Assembly: GCA_030704615.1 (NCBI GenBank) | Contig: CM060733.1 | Span: 23,126,001 to 23,190,000, forward strand | From: Takakia lepidozioides | Lineage: Eukaryota; Streptophyta; Takakiopsida; Takakiales; Takakiaceae | Direction of reading: 5' to 3' | DNA: 64,000 nt | Shown here: in pieces, positions 1-12,012 of the stretch | How the letters are laid out: the number at the start of each line of letters is the position of its first letter | Position numbering within the stretch: position 1 is the stretch's first letter | The notes under the pieces: generated by a model | The model's input: only the letters and a program-made list of their open reading frames with translations | What the model was told of the DNA's origin: nothing | The model's database searches: none | Made by a program: the position numbers and the translations under genes

Positions 1-96
1 AGCTGCCCAGCTGCACGCAGCAGGGAGCGCCGCACTCGCAACTCTCGGTCACTCTGCCCATTGCGAACGGGACGGGTTTAGATTTCTGTATGATTT

Positions 97-513
97 TTTA
101 CTAGTCAAGAGACTGATGGATAGAATCAAAGGGACAATGCTTGTTACCTCGGCATGAGGAAAAAGCAGATTTGAAACCTCCATATGGAAACTATACAGCA
201 GCCTTACCCCTTGAAAATTGTGTTAGGTTGCTGAGTGAATGCTAAGGAAAGACTGCTAATGGAGTGTTCCTTGTTAAAATGTGTCATGAAATTCCAAACC
301 TCACCTGAAATGTCCTAGAAATTTACTAGTCAAGAGACTGGTGAATAGCATAAAGAGAGAATGGTTGTTACTGTTGTTCAAAAGCACTATATGGAAACTA
401 TACAGCAGTCCTGCCCCTTCAAAATTGTATTGGGCAGCCAAGTGAATTCTAAGGAATGAATGGGTTGTTCCTTGTTAATGTATCAGAAAAGTCCATATGT
501 CACCTGAAGTTAG
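97..513. repeat. Tandem duplication, unit about 225 bp, two copies
   Basis: Two head-to-tail copies start with TTTACTAGTCAAGAGACTG at 97 and again at 322. Both continue through the shared blocks ATATGGAAACTATACAGCAG, GTTCCTTGTTAA and TCACCTGAA. They diverge by scattered substitutions and small indels, so the duplication is not recent. The array lies in intron sequence just downstream of the last visible exon of the eIF2B-gamma gene. No coding potential was seen here. Confidence 0.85.
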
Positions 514-536
514 CTTCAACCCAAGGCAACACTGAC

Positions 537-2096
537 CTTTGTGTCAGAAGCCATATACAAAAGGGATGAGTGTGTCGAATCCAGGGCAATAATGTCGCAA
601 GGTGCCGGTTGCTTGGTCTTATCACCGGAGCCTGTCTCACTGGCACAAGGAGACGGGCGGGTGTAAAGTAGGGCAGTAACCAGTGCTCCCTGCCGCCTGT
701 GGGCAGCTGCCACAGCCCCCACTGGAACATCGCAAATCAAATCTCCACTCACCACCAGGAAATCTTCAGCTGTGAGGCGGTGTGTTACTGCCCGCAGCGC
801 ATCTGCCGTGCCTACATCCTCTGGTACTGCAGCTACCTAGTCCAGGAAGATTATTCTTGTCAGTTTTTTGTGAATTTTTTTGTATCTCAGCTAATCTCTG
901 ACAAATCAAGTATTTGGACATTGCTGCTAATTTCTTCAGATTTGCAGAATGTCTAGTTACATGCTGACAACTGGTTAGAAATACTGGCATTCCCTTTCCA
1001 AAATGTTCCTATGAGATGGCTATACCACCTACATTGCACGAAAGGGCTATGACCTACATGCAACAGGTGCTCATACCTACTACTTTTTTGGGATAATTGT
1101 GCAACAACTTTTTACATGCTATAGGTTCCTAGTCAAAGCTGGATATAATTCACAAAGAAACACCTGACTCTAGGCTCTGTAGCAATCTACAAGCTAGCCT
1201 TGGGTCCTCTTCTTCATCTTCCTGTGTGCTTCCCCCACCCTCCTCCTCTTTGTACTTTCCAGAAACTGAGCGTGAGGTTTCAGGCTGACAATATGGAAGC
1301 TGATAGATTGCTTGCATTCACCAGGAGTACAACAAACTGGGCAGGTCACATACCCAGGTTGCTGTGTGAAGGTTTTGAAATAAACCCTTTCCACTTGCTA
1401 CAAGGAACTTTCGAGCACCTAATTTCTTGTAATTCATCCTGTGACCACGGCTAAAATCTAGATGCTAATATGAAAGCTACAGTATCCATAATCCTATGGG
1501 GCCAAACACAACTCTGTAGGTGCAGAGGACGATCCACCGTGCTCAGTAGTTTCAAGGACATCCCTCTCTGTGGCATAAAAGGACCCGTAGGCTCTTACGT
1601 GGTCTCAAGACCCTAAAATTCTGGAATAGCAGGACATGCCAGAAATTGGTGAGGGAATATAGAGAATTGTAAGCCGGTGTCTACGCATTAATCCCCAGTT
1701 ACATTAGCAAGCCGATATGCCCGTGCGCATCTCCCTGATGTGCCCTGTGTAGGTGGCCTTTCGGTCCTCCCAGGCCAGAATCTGACGCAACAAATCGCAG
1801 TGACACATTTGAAAGAGAAAGTGAGACCCACCCACGCCAACAAGGTAGACGCAAACCTCAACACGCAGGCGATCGTGAAAAGCTTCGGCAATCCATCCGC
1901 CAACTTGCAATGCTGCATCGTCCCCGGCAACAAGAACAATCATGTCCTTGAGTCCGCTGGCCTCTAGAAGCTCCAACACATACGATAGCACCGGCCTATT
2001 ACCCACGGGCAACAATGCCTTGGGCACATCCTTGCTCACCAGCGGATACAACTTCTTTGACAGCCCCCCCGCCAGCACCACCACCTGGAAATTCAT
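537..2096 (-). CDS. EIF2B3: Translation initiation factor eIF2B subunit gamma, N-terminal part (gene runs off the left edge)
   Basis: This is the gamma subunit of eIF2B, the cytosolic guanine-nucleotide exchange factor that recharges eIF2 with GTP. Two exons are visible. Exon 1 (1857-2096) starts MNFQVVVLAGG and encodes the nucleotidyltransferase-like Rossmann start, including PKALLPVGNRPVLSYVLELL and GDDAALQVGGWI. Exon 2 (537-836) gives VAAVPEDVGTADALRAV, VVSGDLICDVP and GAVAAAHRRQGALVT. The join GAG|GT to CTAG|GTAGCT keeps phase and restores the family string VEVAAVPEDVG. Exon 2 ends at AAAG|GTCAGT. The left-beta-helix C-terminal half is not in the window. The start codon was chosen because family homology begins there; the upstream in-frame residues look like 5' UTR. 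The start region also lies in an inverted repeat. Confidence 0.9.
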
Positions 2097-2415
2097 CGCT
2101 GGCCCCAAATCTCCTTCTCTCTCCCCTTCTCTCCTCCGCTTGTCAAGAAAAGAAAAACATAGAACCCCGAACGGAGACTTCCTTCCATGGCTGGAGTCCG
2201 TCATCGTTCTCTGTGTCATCCTGAGCGACGCTCGTCACTGTTTACGGAGATGGCTCACGATGTTCATCACCGTTGACGGAAATAGATTTCGTCACGAAGT
2301 TTCTACTGTGGGGTTCCATGTTTTCCTTTTCTTTACAAGCGAAGGAGGAGAGAAGGGGAGAGAGAAGGAGATTTGAGGAGGGTGAGAGATGGGGCCAGCG
2401 ATGAGTTTCCACTTC
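2084..2415. repeat. Inverted repeat of the eIF2B-gamma 5' UTR and start region
   Basis: The left arm (about 2084-2190) holds the eIF2B-gamma start codon and pyrimidine-rich leader. The right arm (about 2300-2415) is a diverged reverse-complement copy. It contains the same CTTCTCTCTCCCCTTCTCTCC tract (as its complement), the GATGGGGCCAGCGATGA block and its own ATG on the + strand. The arms are about 110 bp with a spacer of about 110 bp. A transcript reading through both arms could fold into a long hairpin. Confidence 0.75.
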
Positions 2416-2746
2416 GTTGCACACAGATATTCAGCACACAGATCCTTGACTTCAAATACTGTAATTTGCTTTGACAGTTGGAAGCATTTTCCTTTCTTAA
2501 CCCCCCAAATCCTAGGCATGAGCATGTTCGTATGTTCGCAATTGGAAGTATACAGGAAAGACAAAACAGGGAATGAAACCAGCTCTCGTGGTGAGAGTCT
2601 ATTGCAATGTAGCTCATTCACTTTTCCTTTCAATATTCAGCCATTGTGAGATCACAGTATATTGCATTGCCGAGAGACAGCAGCAGCTAAGGACGTGAAA
2701 AAGATTGTGAAGGCTTGCACCCAACAAGCCAAAGGCTAATCAAGAC

Positions 2747-5700
2747 TTAAAGGCCTAAGAGCAACGTAGAAGTCTCATGTTTGCCATTGGCCTCTGTTCT
2801 GCTGGAAGGTCCTGATGGAGGTTCTGGTGCAGCTTGCAACACTGGCTCAAATCTGCGCGAAGCAACATCTGGTGGAATTTCATCATCCCCGGGTAGAACC
2901 AGCAAACCACTTTCTCGCAATGAAGAGGTCTCATTAAAGGACAACTGCCACAGAAAGTCAATCAAGTGCCGCTCCTCTCTGAGAGCTGCTAAATCTTCCT
3001 GGTTTAGTCCCTTAATTTCCTCTATCCGACTACTTAGGACATTCTTTAACTGGGAATTGTCATTAGCCTTCACAGAGGCTTCACCTTTGCCTTGGTTTCG
3101 AACAATTTCCACCAGAGCATGAAGGGCCCCCTCCCGAATGTCTGCATCTGCATGGCTGGCTAGGCTGGTCAAGGACCGAAGAAACCCTAGCTGTGTTGGA
3201 ACATAAGCATCTTTGGGATTCTCTTGCAATAGGTATTGCAGCAGTTGCAGCGCTTTCCTGTCCAATAAACAGTTCAAAATGGTTAGATGAAAGTAGATGA
3301 TTCTCAATGATGTGCTTCTTCCCAGGAAGAGAGGTCAGACAGTCAGATACCTGAGCTGAAAGCCTCTCTCTAGAACTCAAGTGGAGGAAATGACCACTCA
3401 AAGCACCAGACCAACAACCGCAGCCTTAGCAAGCACAGTCTACTCAGTCATATAGGTTCCGTCTCAGACAACCAGGTCAGCTCATTCTTAATAAAGAACC
3501 ATTTGGACTACCACGTGGTCAGGACTACCTTTGAAACCTGGGATGCTCTGAAGCAAGTGCGTCTCGCAAGCCAGCATACCCATTGGACAACCGGAAAGCA
3601 GCAATGCCAGCCTTGTTGTGCCGGATCAAAGCTGCAGCATAGAGCAACCACACACTCATATTCTACAGGAGAGAAAGGCAAAAGGCAGAAGGTAATAACC
3701 ACACTAGATTCTGATATGAACATAAGGGAACCAGTTTGACATAGTTCATCTAAATCAAGTTGCCCAACATGGAGATTGCTCGTCCGGATGCATCATCCAA
3801 GATTTGTTTCTGCTCAAAGAATTGGCCAGCATATCTATCAACAGGAAGGTGGTTTTGACAAGAAGTTAGCCGATAGTCAAATCAGATTCCATTGCATCTG
3901 TCAGTGAAGAGGAGCAGTGATTGGAAAACCATTTAGACATGGATGAATACTATGGGATAATCAACAGCTAGAAATAGTAGGTAGAGGCACACATGAAATG
4001 GCGCCCAATGCTTTGGTTCGCACAGTCATATCATCATCAGAAGTGAAATCTGAAAGCAGATACTCCAGTCCTCTGGCTTCCATGACTTGTTGCTGGCTCT
4101 TTGGATTGTTTTGGACAATGGTGCTCACAACCTCCGCTGCCCGTGCACGCACCCCCGCATGTGGGCTCTTCAGGTAGCCCAACAAAGGCACCAACCCCCC
4201 TAATGCATGTATATCTGTCCACATGAAACATTAGGGATTACACATTGGTTGATTCCTACAAGAGAGAACTGAAATAAAATGGTACTTTATAATGTAAGTG
4301 GAAAGCTCAAAGAGAAAGAAACAAGAAAGAGAGCGACGCCCTCCACAAGCAACTATTGCTCACGGGTTTCTCTAAGAGTCAGTGCCTCATGCAGGTAAGC
4401 CGCCGGAAATTGATCCTCATAGTGAAAAACCTCCATGAGACATTGGGTATCTCTGAATAGACAATTGAATCTCCAACGGCTCTCATAGTAGAAAGGACAG
4501 TGATAGAAGAAATGCTCTTCACTTTTGATTTCCCTGTTGTTCCCAGCGCACGTGGGCCATAGGTGGTCCTACGTTGCAGGTTGTCCCACCTACCAGTCTC
4601 CATCTGCAGACCGTGGGAGCCCACCCTGAAGCTTCCCAATGCCCTTAAAAGAGAGGGAGATAGAGCTGCAGACAGGTAATTGGGCCGCAAGATTCTCTCA
4701 TCACGGAAGACCAAGAATGTCTTCCGATTGGACTGCAGTTTTTTTCGGTAAGATTGACTGGTTTCCATGTTCACTTGATGTGAAGTTCCACAAACTTCTC
4801 GTCCAATGCATCTATTGCGGTCCTGTTTGGACACAATTTCCAGAGTATCTTGTGGCAGTAGGAAAGCAACGGAGAGTCCATTGCGCTAAAAAAGTTGGAC
4901 ACCAGTGCATACCAGGAGCGGTCAAGAGCCTGATTGATGTTGCGAGGGCTTGGGCTGTCAGCCCTTACGGTGGAAGGGCTTGTAGCCTTGTCACAAAGAT
5001 TATAAACTGGAAGATGGCCTCAGTTTGAAGCAGTACACATGCAAATTCTGCACATAGAATTTGTGATGGTGTTGTACTGGCAGAGGTGACAACTGACTCA
5101 GAGAGCCACTTCTTGGTGGGGGTGGGGTAGCACCGGTGTATTTGCTTGCATTTAGCCTGAAGGTGTATGGAGGCAGCCTTGCCCTTTGTCAATCTGTCCA
5201 TGGCAGTCAATGCAAACTGACATTTGGTTGAGTGGATAACCAGACCCAGGTATGGGCATGATTTCACTACCTCAATCTCTAGCTTGTTGAAGAGGATTCT
5301 CTGATCAGGATGAACATCGAAAATCATGATTCTGGTTTTGCCGAGGTTGACCTGCGACCCATAATAGTCTTTGGAGAGGTATTCTAGGATGAGAAGGTGA
5401 AGTTGTAGGAAGACAGGAGATTGTGCCAGTAAAACAACATCATCGGTGTAGAGTACTGATTGTGTTGGTCCCCCATCGAAAGGCAACCCCACTCCAGCAA
5501 TGTACCCTTCCAAAGCAAGTAGAGCAGAGATAGAGCACAGACGTAGAGCAAGAAGTTCTGGGACACCAAAATAAAATGGAGAGGGAGCAAATTCAGAAGA
5601 ATGACACATACCATTGGCCATATCAATAGACTCAACATGCTCTTGAAGTTCCTCCAGCATTTCTGCAACCAAAGAGTCCCTTTTGAGCAACAGAATGTAG

Positions 5701-6789
5701 GTGGCATAGTGGCTTATGCAACTCACACCTCTCTTACCGACCCTACAGCTCTATCCATGAGAACCAATAGAGGTAGCAAAACAAGATTTGACCATGGTAT
5801 GCACAGCCAACCTAACTTTGACCTAAAATTATATGCAAAGGGATGCTGCAGACACTTTGAGGCACTAATGACAAGGGAAGGTTGCTCAATAACCAAGCTG
5901 CAGCCTGAGCCCCGAATGCTAGCTTTATCTCTCCCAACAAAAAATGTTAATGATTTGTAAGAGCATGCTCACTCACAATTCCCTGTGCCTTTCTCTCTCT
6001 CTCCCTATGTTTTTGTTTTCCCTGTCTTTTATCTCAGATACACAAGAATATGGACCCACCTTCCAACTCCGGAACTGTGACACCCTGGGGCTCTAGTACC
6101 TGAGGTGGCATGCTCATAACCAGTGTTATTTCTTTCATTCGCTTTATGGCATCAAACGTCTGTGCTTGAATGGCCTCCGTGAACCACCTCCTATCCTCCT
6201 CGCTGTTCGCCACAAACCACAAAGACGCATCACCAACACTCTCCATTCATTACTGAAAGGGGGTCAGGGCTCAACAGGGTCTTACACAATTGCTCAAAAG
6301 GAAATAGGTGAAAATTCACAAAACCCAACAACGCTTTGCTACAAAGAGAGTAACAACATATGCGAGAAACAGTGCCATGCACTCTCTTCTTATTGCAGAA
6401 TAGTCAACATAATTTAAGGGCTCAAAGACGACTGTCACCAGGATCTTGCGAAAGCTCTTCAAACAGTTCTAAAGAATTGCCGGAGAATGAAGAGAAAGAC
6501 AGGACTTCCTCCTTGTACCCCTGTCTAAGACTTCAAATTTGTGATCATACATTTTTAACATCACTACACCGACTCAGAAATTTCGAAAAAAACGATCTCA
6601 GCACCTATGCCAGCAGCTGCTCGTAAATTCACATTACCCATGGTTCACAGAAGTGCAAGGTGATGGTGAGCCTATGAAAGACCGCACCGAATCCGAAGAA
6701 TACCTAACGTGGGAGGAGGGTCCTGTACCATCGCTCTGGGCCACACTCCACTTGAACAGACCTTTCCAGTCCGGCCCCATCCCCTCCAT
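2747..6789 (-). CDS. FES1A: FES1/HspBP1-type Hsp70 nucleotide exchange factor (armadillo-like)
   Basis: Cytosolic nucleotide exchange factor for Hsp70 with an armadillo-like fold. The exons recognised (on -) are 6709-6789 (M-EGMGPDWKGLFKWSVAQSDGT), 6060-6202 (SEEDRRWFTEAIQAQTFDA, RMKEITLVM), 5612-5662 (EMLEELQEHVESIDMAN), 3993-4214 (DIHALGGLVPLLGYLKS, VVSTIVQNNPKSQQQV), 3529-3631 (SLIRHNKAGIAAFRLSNGYA) and 2747-3257 (RKALQLLQYLLQENPKDAYV to the stop). The joins ELE|EMLEE, AND|IHALGG, AIS|SLIRHNKAG and FQR|KALQLL all keep phase and family sequence. The exon 1 to exon 2 join is not in phase with the sites I can see, so a small exon or another donor may be missing. The intron at 4215-5611 contains a LINE fragment. 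Nothing suggests inactivation. Confidence 0.87.
4330..5600 (-). mobile_element. 5'-truncated LINE (non-LTR retrotransposon) in a FES1 intron
   Basis: The - strand reads as the C-terminal part of a LINE ORF2. It shows the reverse transcriptase palm motif LYTDDVVLLAQSP (family form Y-x-D-D) with LEGYIAGVGLPFDGGPTQS before it and NLGKTRIMIF after it. The thumb-type segment PYLGLVIHSTKCQF follows. A frameshifted tail ends in LGSFRVGSHGLQMETGRW and a Cys/His-poor remnant near 4380. The endonuclease and N-terminal RT are absent. Stops and frame changes show it is dead. It lies in the same orientation as the host gene, inside the intron between the AND and IHALGG codons. Confidence 0.8.
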
Positions 6790-7930
6790 TTTGTAGGCTG
6801 CTCACTCGTTGTCGCTCGTTTGGCCTTTACTGCTCACTAGTTTGGTCTTTGCTCACTCGTTTATCTCTCTCGCCTTTGTCTCTGGGTGTCTTTGCCCGCT
6901 CTCTACTTTTGTGAGAACTTTCTCGATGGATCCAACAGGGCAGCAATTGTCTCAAATCAGAATGATACTACTTGAGGGAGATAATTGTAGAGAAACTGGA
7001 AGAATCCCGAAGCGCATGGAAGACGCTAGAAAGTAGGAGCTGACGACTTTGCTACATTCTTATGCCTGATGGCTTAAACGCTTAAACCACAAACCGCTGG
7101 ATGAAGTGTAATAGGAAACTGTAGACTGATGAAAAATGTGAGTATCAAGTGTACGAAGACGAAGACGAGTGTCCAGAAGGGCCCTCAACTATGAGGAAGA
7201 AACACATCACACAACCCAAAACGATCTAAACTGTTCCGGCCAACACAGGGAATCCAGTGTTCATATCAGAGCCCCAGTTTTTGACACAGCTGTAGTTCTT
7301 TGCAGCAAAATGGAGGGTGTTTTGGAGCCTGAACGGCACGCATACTACACACCCTGCATGTATCTTGTCGCATCTTTGAGAAGGGACTAGTTTGCAACAA
7401 TCACTTAAGAGATTGATATATGTCCTGTAGTCTGTGTGGAATTCAGTTGTATCATATCCCTAGCTGAGAAAGATTACCCTTAATTATCGACTGCAACTTT
7501 TTGCAACAGGTCTGCAGTAATGTCAGGTCCTTCAAGATTCCCCAAGGAAAGGAAGCTCCTGCTAAGTTCCAGTATACTAGCGGATCTGCAAAAGATGTTT
7601 CCATTTATTTTTGTAATATGAAGCCCTCAGTAATCAAGGTTTTTGCCAGAGGGACCTGACATTTCTTGACTGGTTCTATGGGTTGAAGTAAAAAGGGCAC
7701 TCAGATTTGTTACCCATGCTACGGAGCCCTCCACCCTGTATACAAGATTGCCTTCTCTACCAAAATGTACCTAGTAGTGGATTGCTGGGTCAGTGCGAAG
7801 AGGCCCAAGTTGGAAGTCGTCAATGAGGGTGTTCATCAACAGCCTTTGATAAATCTAAATGTGGGATGCCATATAAAGTTCCCACAACCGGGAAGTATGT
7901 TCTCTTATACAAGTACATGAATGGAGGAAC
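6790..7930. other. No gene recognised upstream of FES1
   Basis: This is the 5' flank of FES1 (promoter side) and beyond. The short ORFs on both strands show no family motif. No repeat copy was recognised. Confidence 0.5.
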
Positions 7931-9260
7931 GGATGTGGATCTGCATGCATGATGCCTGTATCCATCAGCTGCACCAGCGATGATTCTGTTCGCTTGTTAA
8001 CCTGCAAGGGCCATACCACAATGTGTTTCATACCTACTTTGCCGCTGCAATCCATTGGCAAGAGACACCTCCAAAAATTCCTGCTTGGAGCATCACATAG
8101 TCCGCATTGATTACATATGCTGTTCACCTGTCACACAAACATACAGTGACAGGGGACCAGCTGAGAAGCTTAAGAGGTGTCCAGGGAAAGATGTGCTCCT
8201 TAGCAAACTGAGCCCCTGTTTACAGTAGCTGTGACATATCCTTTTCAGCTGAGCTCCACAGACACTGACAGTTCCTGAGCAGCTTGTGGAAACAAGATCC
8301 ACCAGACTATGAAACTCACCCTGATTTCTTACTAACGAATTTGTAGTTGTAGGAACTAGTTGTTGAGGCACTGACATCATAATCATGAGCATAAAGTTGC
8401 TTTGACCACTATTACTGCAGTCCCCTCCCTTACACCCAGGTTGCACTGCCAGTCACACGGTAGAAAGAAAAGGCAGAAGACATTGAAAGGGATGAACCGT
8501 AGCAAAAAGCTTGAAATAAATGAAATGGATGCCCAATTTCATACCATATCAAGAAGACACCCCTTTGCTTCCCGCTATTGCTCACAACTGGGGACAGTAC
8601 CATCCAGAAGTGGCTTTCCTGAGTGTCAACCACTCCATCACCTGCACTCTCTGTCCACTCAGATGGGGTGAACTTTGGGACGTAAACCCATGGCAAGTGG
8701 CCAGGGGCAGCAGCAAACTCTGCAGCATTGCAGGACTCAAGTCGGTAGTCCAGTTCTCCATACAGGCCTTGCCCTAGCTCATCGGCCAGTTGGGTGTAGT
8801 TGTTTGTCAATTTCGCCACTATTCTCCAAGACTTCTACCAGCAGGACAACTCAGCATGCCCTGGCAAAGGAAATCAATCTAACATCCTGCCCCAGCTCCA
8901 ATTCAACTACTTTTCAATCCATAATATCAACTTGAGTGGTACCATTCTTAGATATATACTGTTCTTTCACTCGTCCAATACACCACCATCTCAAACTTCC
9001 CTGTCTCTGCCTCCTATAAATTGAGAGTTAGTGGGGCACACTCACTACCACTAGACTGCCCATACACGGTTTGGCAGTTAGGGTATGGAGAGAGAGACAT
9101 AGAGATAGAGATGACTCAATAGACTTTGCCCATAAGGCCGTAGATCCACACCAAGTTGTCATACAAGCCACTGAATGAATGACAAGAAACCCACCCCAAT
9201 CTGAAGAGACCGTAAACATCCCGGGCCACTGCACCTTGACAGCCACCTCTTGTCCATCTA
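7931..9260 (-). pseudogene. ABC1/UbiB-type atypical kinase, exon fragments
   Basis: Three exon-like pieces in the right order on - match the ABC1 (AarF/ADCK/UbiB) atypical kinases, which in plants act in plastids and mitochondria on quinone and prenyl-lipid metabolism. Near 9210-9255 is GQEVAVKVQWPGM, which carries the conserved VAVKVQ lysine. Near 8600-8830 is LADELGQGLYGELDYRLE, then NAAEF and PWVYVPKF, matching the family LYEELDY block. At 7931-8001 is SLVQLMDTGIMHADPHP, the HADPHP catalytic-loop motif, between an AG acceptor at 8002 and a possible GT donor at 7930. I could not place a convincing DFG exon or the N-terminal QxxA motif, and the total is far below full length. It is either a real gene with exons I missed or a decayed copy. 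Confidence 0.55.
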
Positions 9261-10800
9261 TTTAGACCTGCTCCAACCAATGACCAGCAATATTCAAAGC
9301 AGCTCAACTGTGTGCTTGAAAAGGAGCAGGAGCTGAACAAGAAGAATAGACCCAAAGCACTGTGAAGCAGAATGTCGAATTCATAAAGAATGTTTAATCC
9401 CTTTGACTATGTGGGCCAAGGGGGCTATGTTGTAATCGGGTTAGTCTCATTCTCATTCACAGAAGACCTGTGTCCTGAACTACCGTATTGCAGCACTTTC
9501 TTTTTGTATCTCAGTGTGATTGCTAACGTAGCCAGACCTGAAGAACTGTAACATGTGGACAGCATGCGCATGTCAAGAGTGGATTCCAGCAAAGTGTCCT
9601 ACACAAGAGCAGTGGCAAATTGAGAATTTTTTCTATGTTATGCTCAAACTTTGAGCTTGTTTTCCACATTTCTCTGCAATCCATCTCATCGTTGCGATTC
9701 TGATTTCGATGAGGAGGTTGAGCCTATCTTCACGGTTGCTGGACAGAGTGGAATTTTGGACACAGCTAATCTGCTCGCACTGTATACGGTATACAGTTTT
9801 TACACATCTTGCTTGTTCACCAGTAATCCCCACAAGCGCATACTCAGTATATAAAGAAAGACTATTCGATGTCAAAACCCCAAAGCGTCGCAAACGTCAA
9901 TGTGGGTCTCTTAATCGAGATCTGATTGTCGTAAGATTTATCTTCAAGGCTCTGAAAGGATGCACAAGTGTTTGATACGATGGTTGACAAACCCCCCTCT
10001 CTATCGTACACAACGCTCTTCACGCAAACTCCACATCTGATCGGAATGATGTTTGTACAGATATGTGGACTAAGTTATCAATATGACCTGTAAGCAATTC
10101 GTGTAAATGTTGCGACAGAAACCTCAGCAATGCTTCACTGAAGTCAGGGTTCCATGCACAACAAAGTTGGGGTTGTAGGGAAACCATTTGAGACACTGTG
10201 ATGGAATTCTCACATCAGTGAAGATGGCTTGCGGCATCTATGGAACCTGGTGCAACCTCAATCGACATCTGCCCAACGCACGTAGATTACTTGGGGGGGG
10301 AGAGAAAATTCACGCCTCTCTTCCGCAGGTCCACATTACTCTCAAGTGCGTCCATCACCGCGCATTGCTTATAAGTTTGTCAAAGCTTTTGATTCTTCCA
10401 TAGCCGTAACAACTGATCAGATTCAGCAACTTTCTGAGAAATTGAGACTGCTTGTGCCTCACAACATACATCAAACTAGGCGGTGTTTTGAGACCCCGAG
10501 CTACAAGGAGCCAGTATGCCCACAATTACGCAGGCAAGGCTCCAGCAGACAGGGCACCTCCACTTCTCCATCAAATCCGACCTCCAATCCTCCATCTCTT
10601 TCACGCTCCAGCGCCCTTGCAACCTCAAAGTCCCGTCCTGGCAGCGTTCGCCAGGACATGCCTTCTCTTAATGAACGTCCCACTTCAACGGCCTGTCGGT
10701 CACACTGCTGAGCAGAAAAAACAACAATCCATGTGATATGCACAAGCGAGAAGAGGATTTGTCCTTCGCTGGCTCTTCATATTTATCTTGTTGGAGGCCA
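9261..10800. other. No gene supported
   Basis: This spacer lies between the ABC1 kinase pieces and the GST fragment. Several ORFs of 70-120 codons occur, but none has a recognisable domain and their composition is not gene-like. A G-run lies near 10291-10300. Confidence 0.45.
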
Positions 10801-10802
10801 GA

Positions 10803-10972
10803 CTTTGGAGAAGGTTCTGGACAATTACGAAGCACATTTGGCCAAGAGCAAGTACTTGGCAGGAGACTTTTTCAGTATGGCAGATCTTTCACCTCTTAGG
10901 TACACAGACCAGTTGCTCAGATATGTGTTTCCAGTGCAGGCTTCTTGGAATGGTGCGATGGAGAGGATATGA
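10803..10972 (+). pseudogene. Phi-class glutathione S-transferase, C-terminal exon fragment
   Basis: After an AG acceptor at 10801-10802 the + strand reads LEKVLDNYEAHLAKSKYL, AGDFFSMADLSPLRYTDQLL. This is the start of the alpha-helical C-terminal domain of phi-class GSTs (family form LEKVLDxYEARLSKSKYLAGDFFSLADLSHLPYT). After YTDQLLRYVF the similarity stops and the frame ends at TGA within about 20 codons, so most of the C-terminal domain is missing. I did not find the thioredoxin-like N-terminal domain with its catalytic Ser upstream. It is most likely a truncated gene copy. Confidence 0.6.
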
Positions 10973-10989
10973 TTTGAGAGTAGCAGGAG

Positions 10990-12012
10990 GAAGAGGATAG
11001 TTGTAGAGTTATTTAGCAACCAAGACACGGACAGTTAGTGAATAGCATTTAGATATTTGCGAGCTTACTTCAACTCCACAATGAGACTGACAAAACTAGA
11101 GACCAGTCAGTTTCATAGCTCTTCATTCCACAAGGCACCACTTCTGACAGTAAGTCAGCTTCATGCATACTATGAGTGACATCATCCAGTTAGCTGCCAC
11201 CACATAGGAGCTGACAAGGGATAGAAAGATGACATTTTGGAAGGCTGCTCACATGAAGAGTTGAACAAGTGCACTTTATCTAGTAGCATGTTGACACATT
11301 GACTTCAAAGAAGGAAATCGGATGCTGCAGTAGTCATAGACAATGAAACCAAAGAAAAGATCATCTGCAAGCAAAAATAAAAATCATAGCATGGAAAGAA
11401 ACTAAGCTGTTGGCTCCAACATATTGCAAAAACAAACTTCCATGCAGGGTTCTAGTTCTACATTCATAGGCCCTCTGGCATTTTGAATGTTTGCTTTGTC
11501 ATAAGACCGAGATTTACAGGATCCCAATGAGTCAAGGAGTGTAGATGAGGCCCTCTGGATATACTGTGCATGATTGACACCGCATCTCTAGCCCAAGCCA
11601 AACTTCAATTGACAGAACAGCTACAGGAAAAATTTCTTGAATAGCAATCTCAAATCAGCAGATAATAGCCATTCAGCCATAGCTATCCACGCCAGAGCAA
11701 CGCACTGCTCCAACAGCCGTCTCTCTCAGCTGCTTAGAATATGCATATGAAAAACTTTTAAAGATACCATGAACTAACCAGCACTTTCTTCCTTCCCCAG
11801 TCTTGAATATTCCATTCATTCAGATCCGGCTAAAGTGCCTCTTAAGCAGCTGGAAAGTTGAACTCCAAGCTCTCTCTCAAGCAGCACTTTCAACATTATG
11901 GCTAGATCCGCTTGCATGCATACAATGCTTGGCAATTCCATGACCAATCCTAAGGGGATCTAGAGATTCCGAAGCCCCCCTCCCCTCACTTATGGAACAA
12001 GCTATCTTCAAC
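10990..12012. other. No gene supported; 3' flank of eIF4A
   Basis: No ORF or RNA motif was recognised. The part next to 12013 should hold the 3' UTR and poly(A) signals of the eIF4A gene. Confidence 0.45.
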
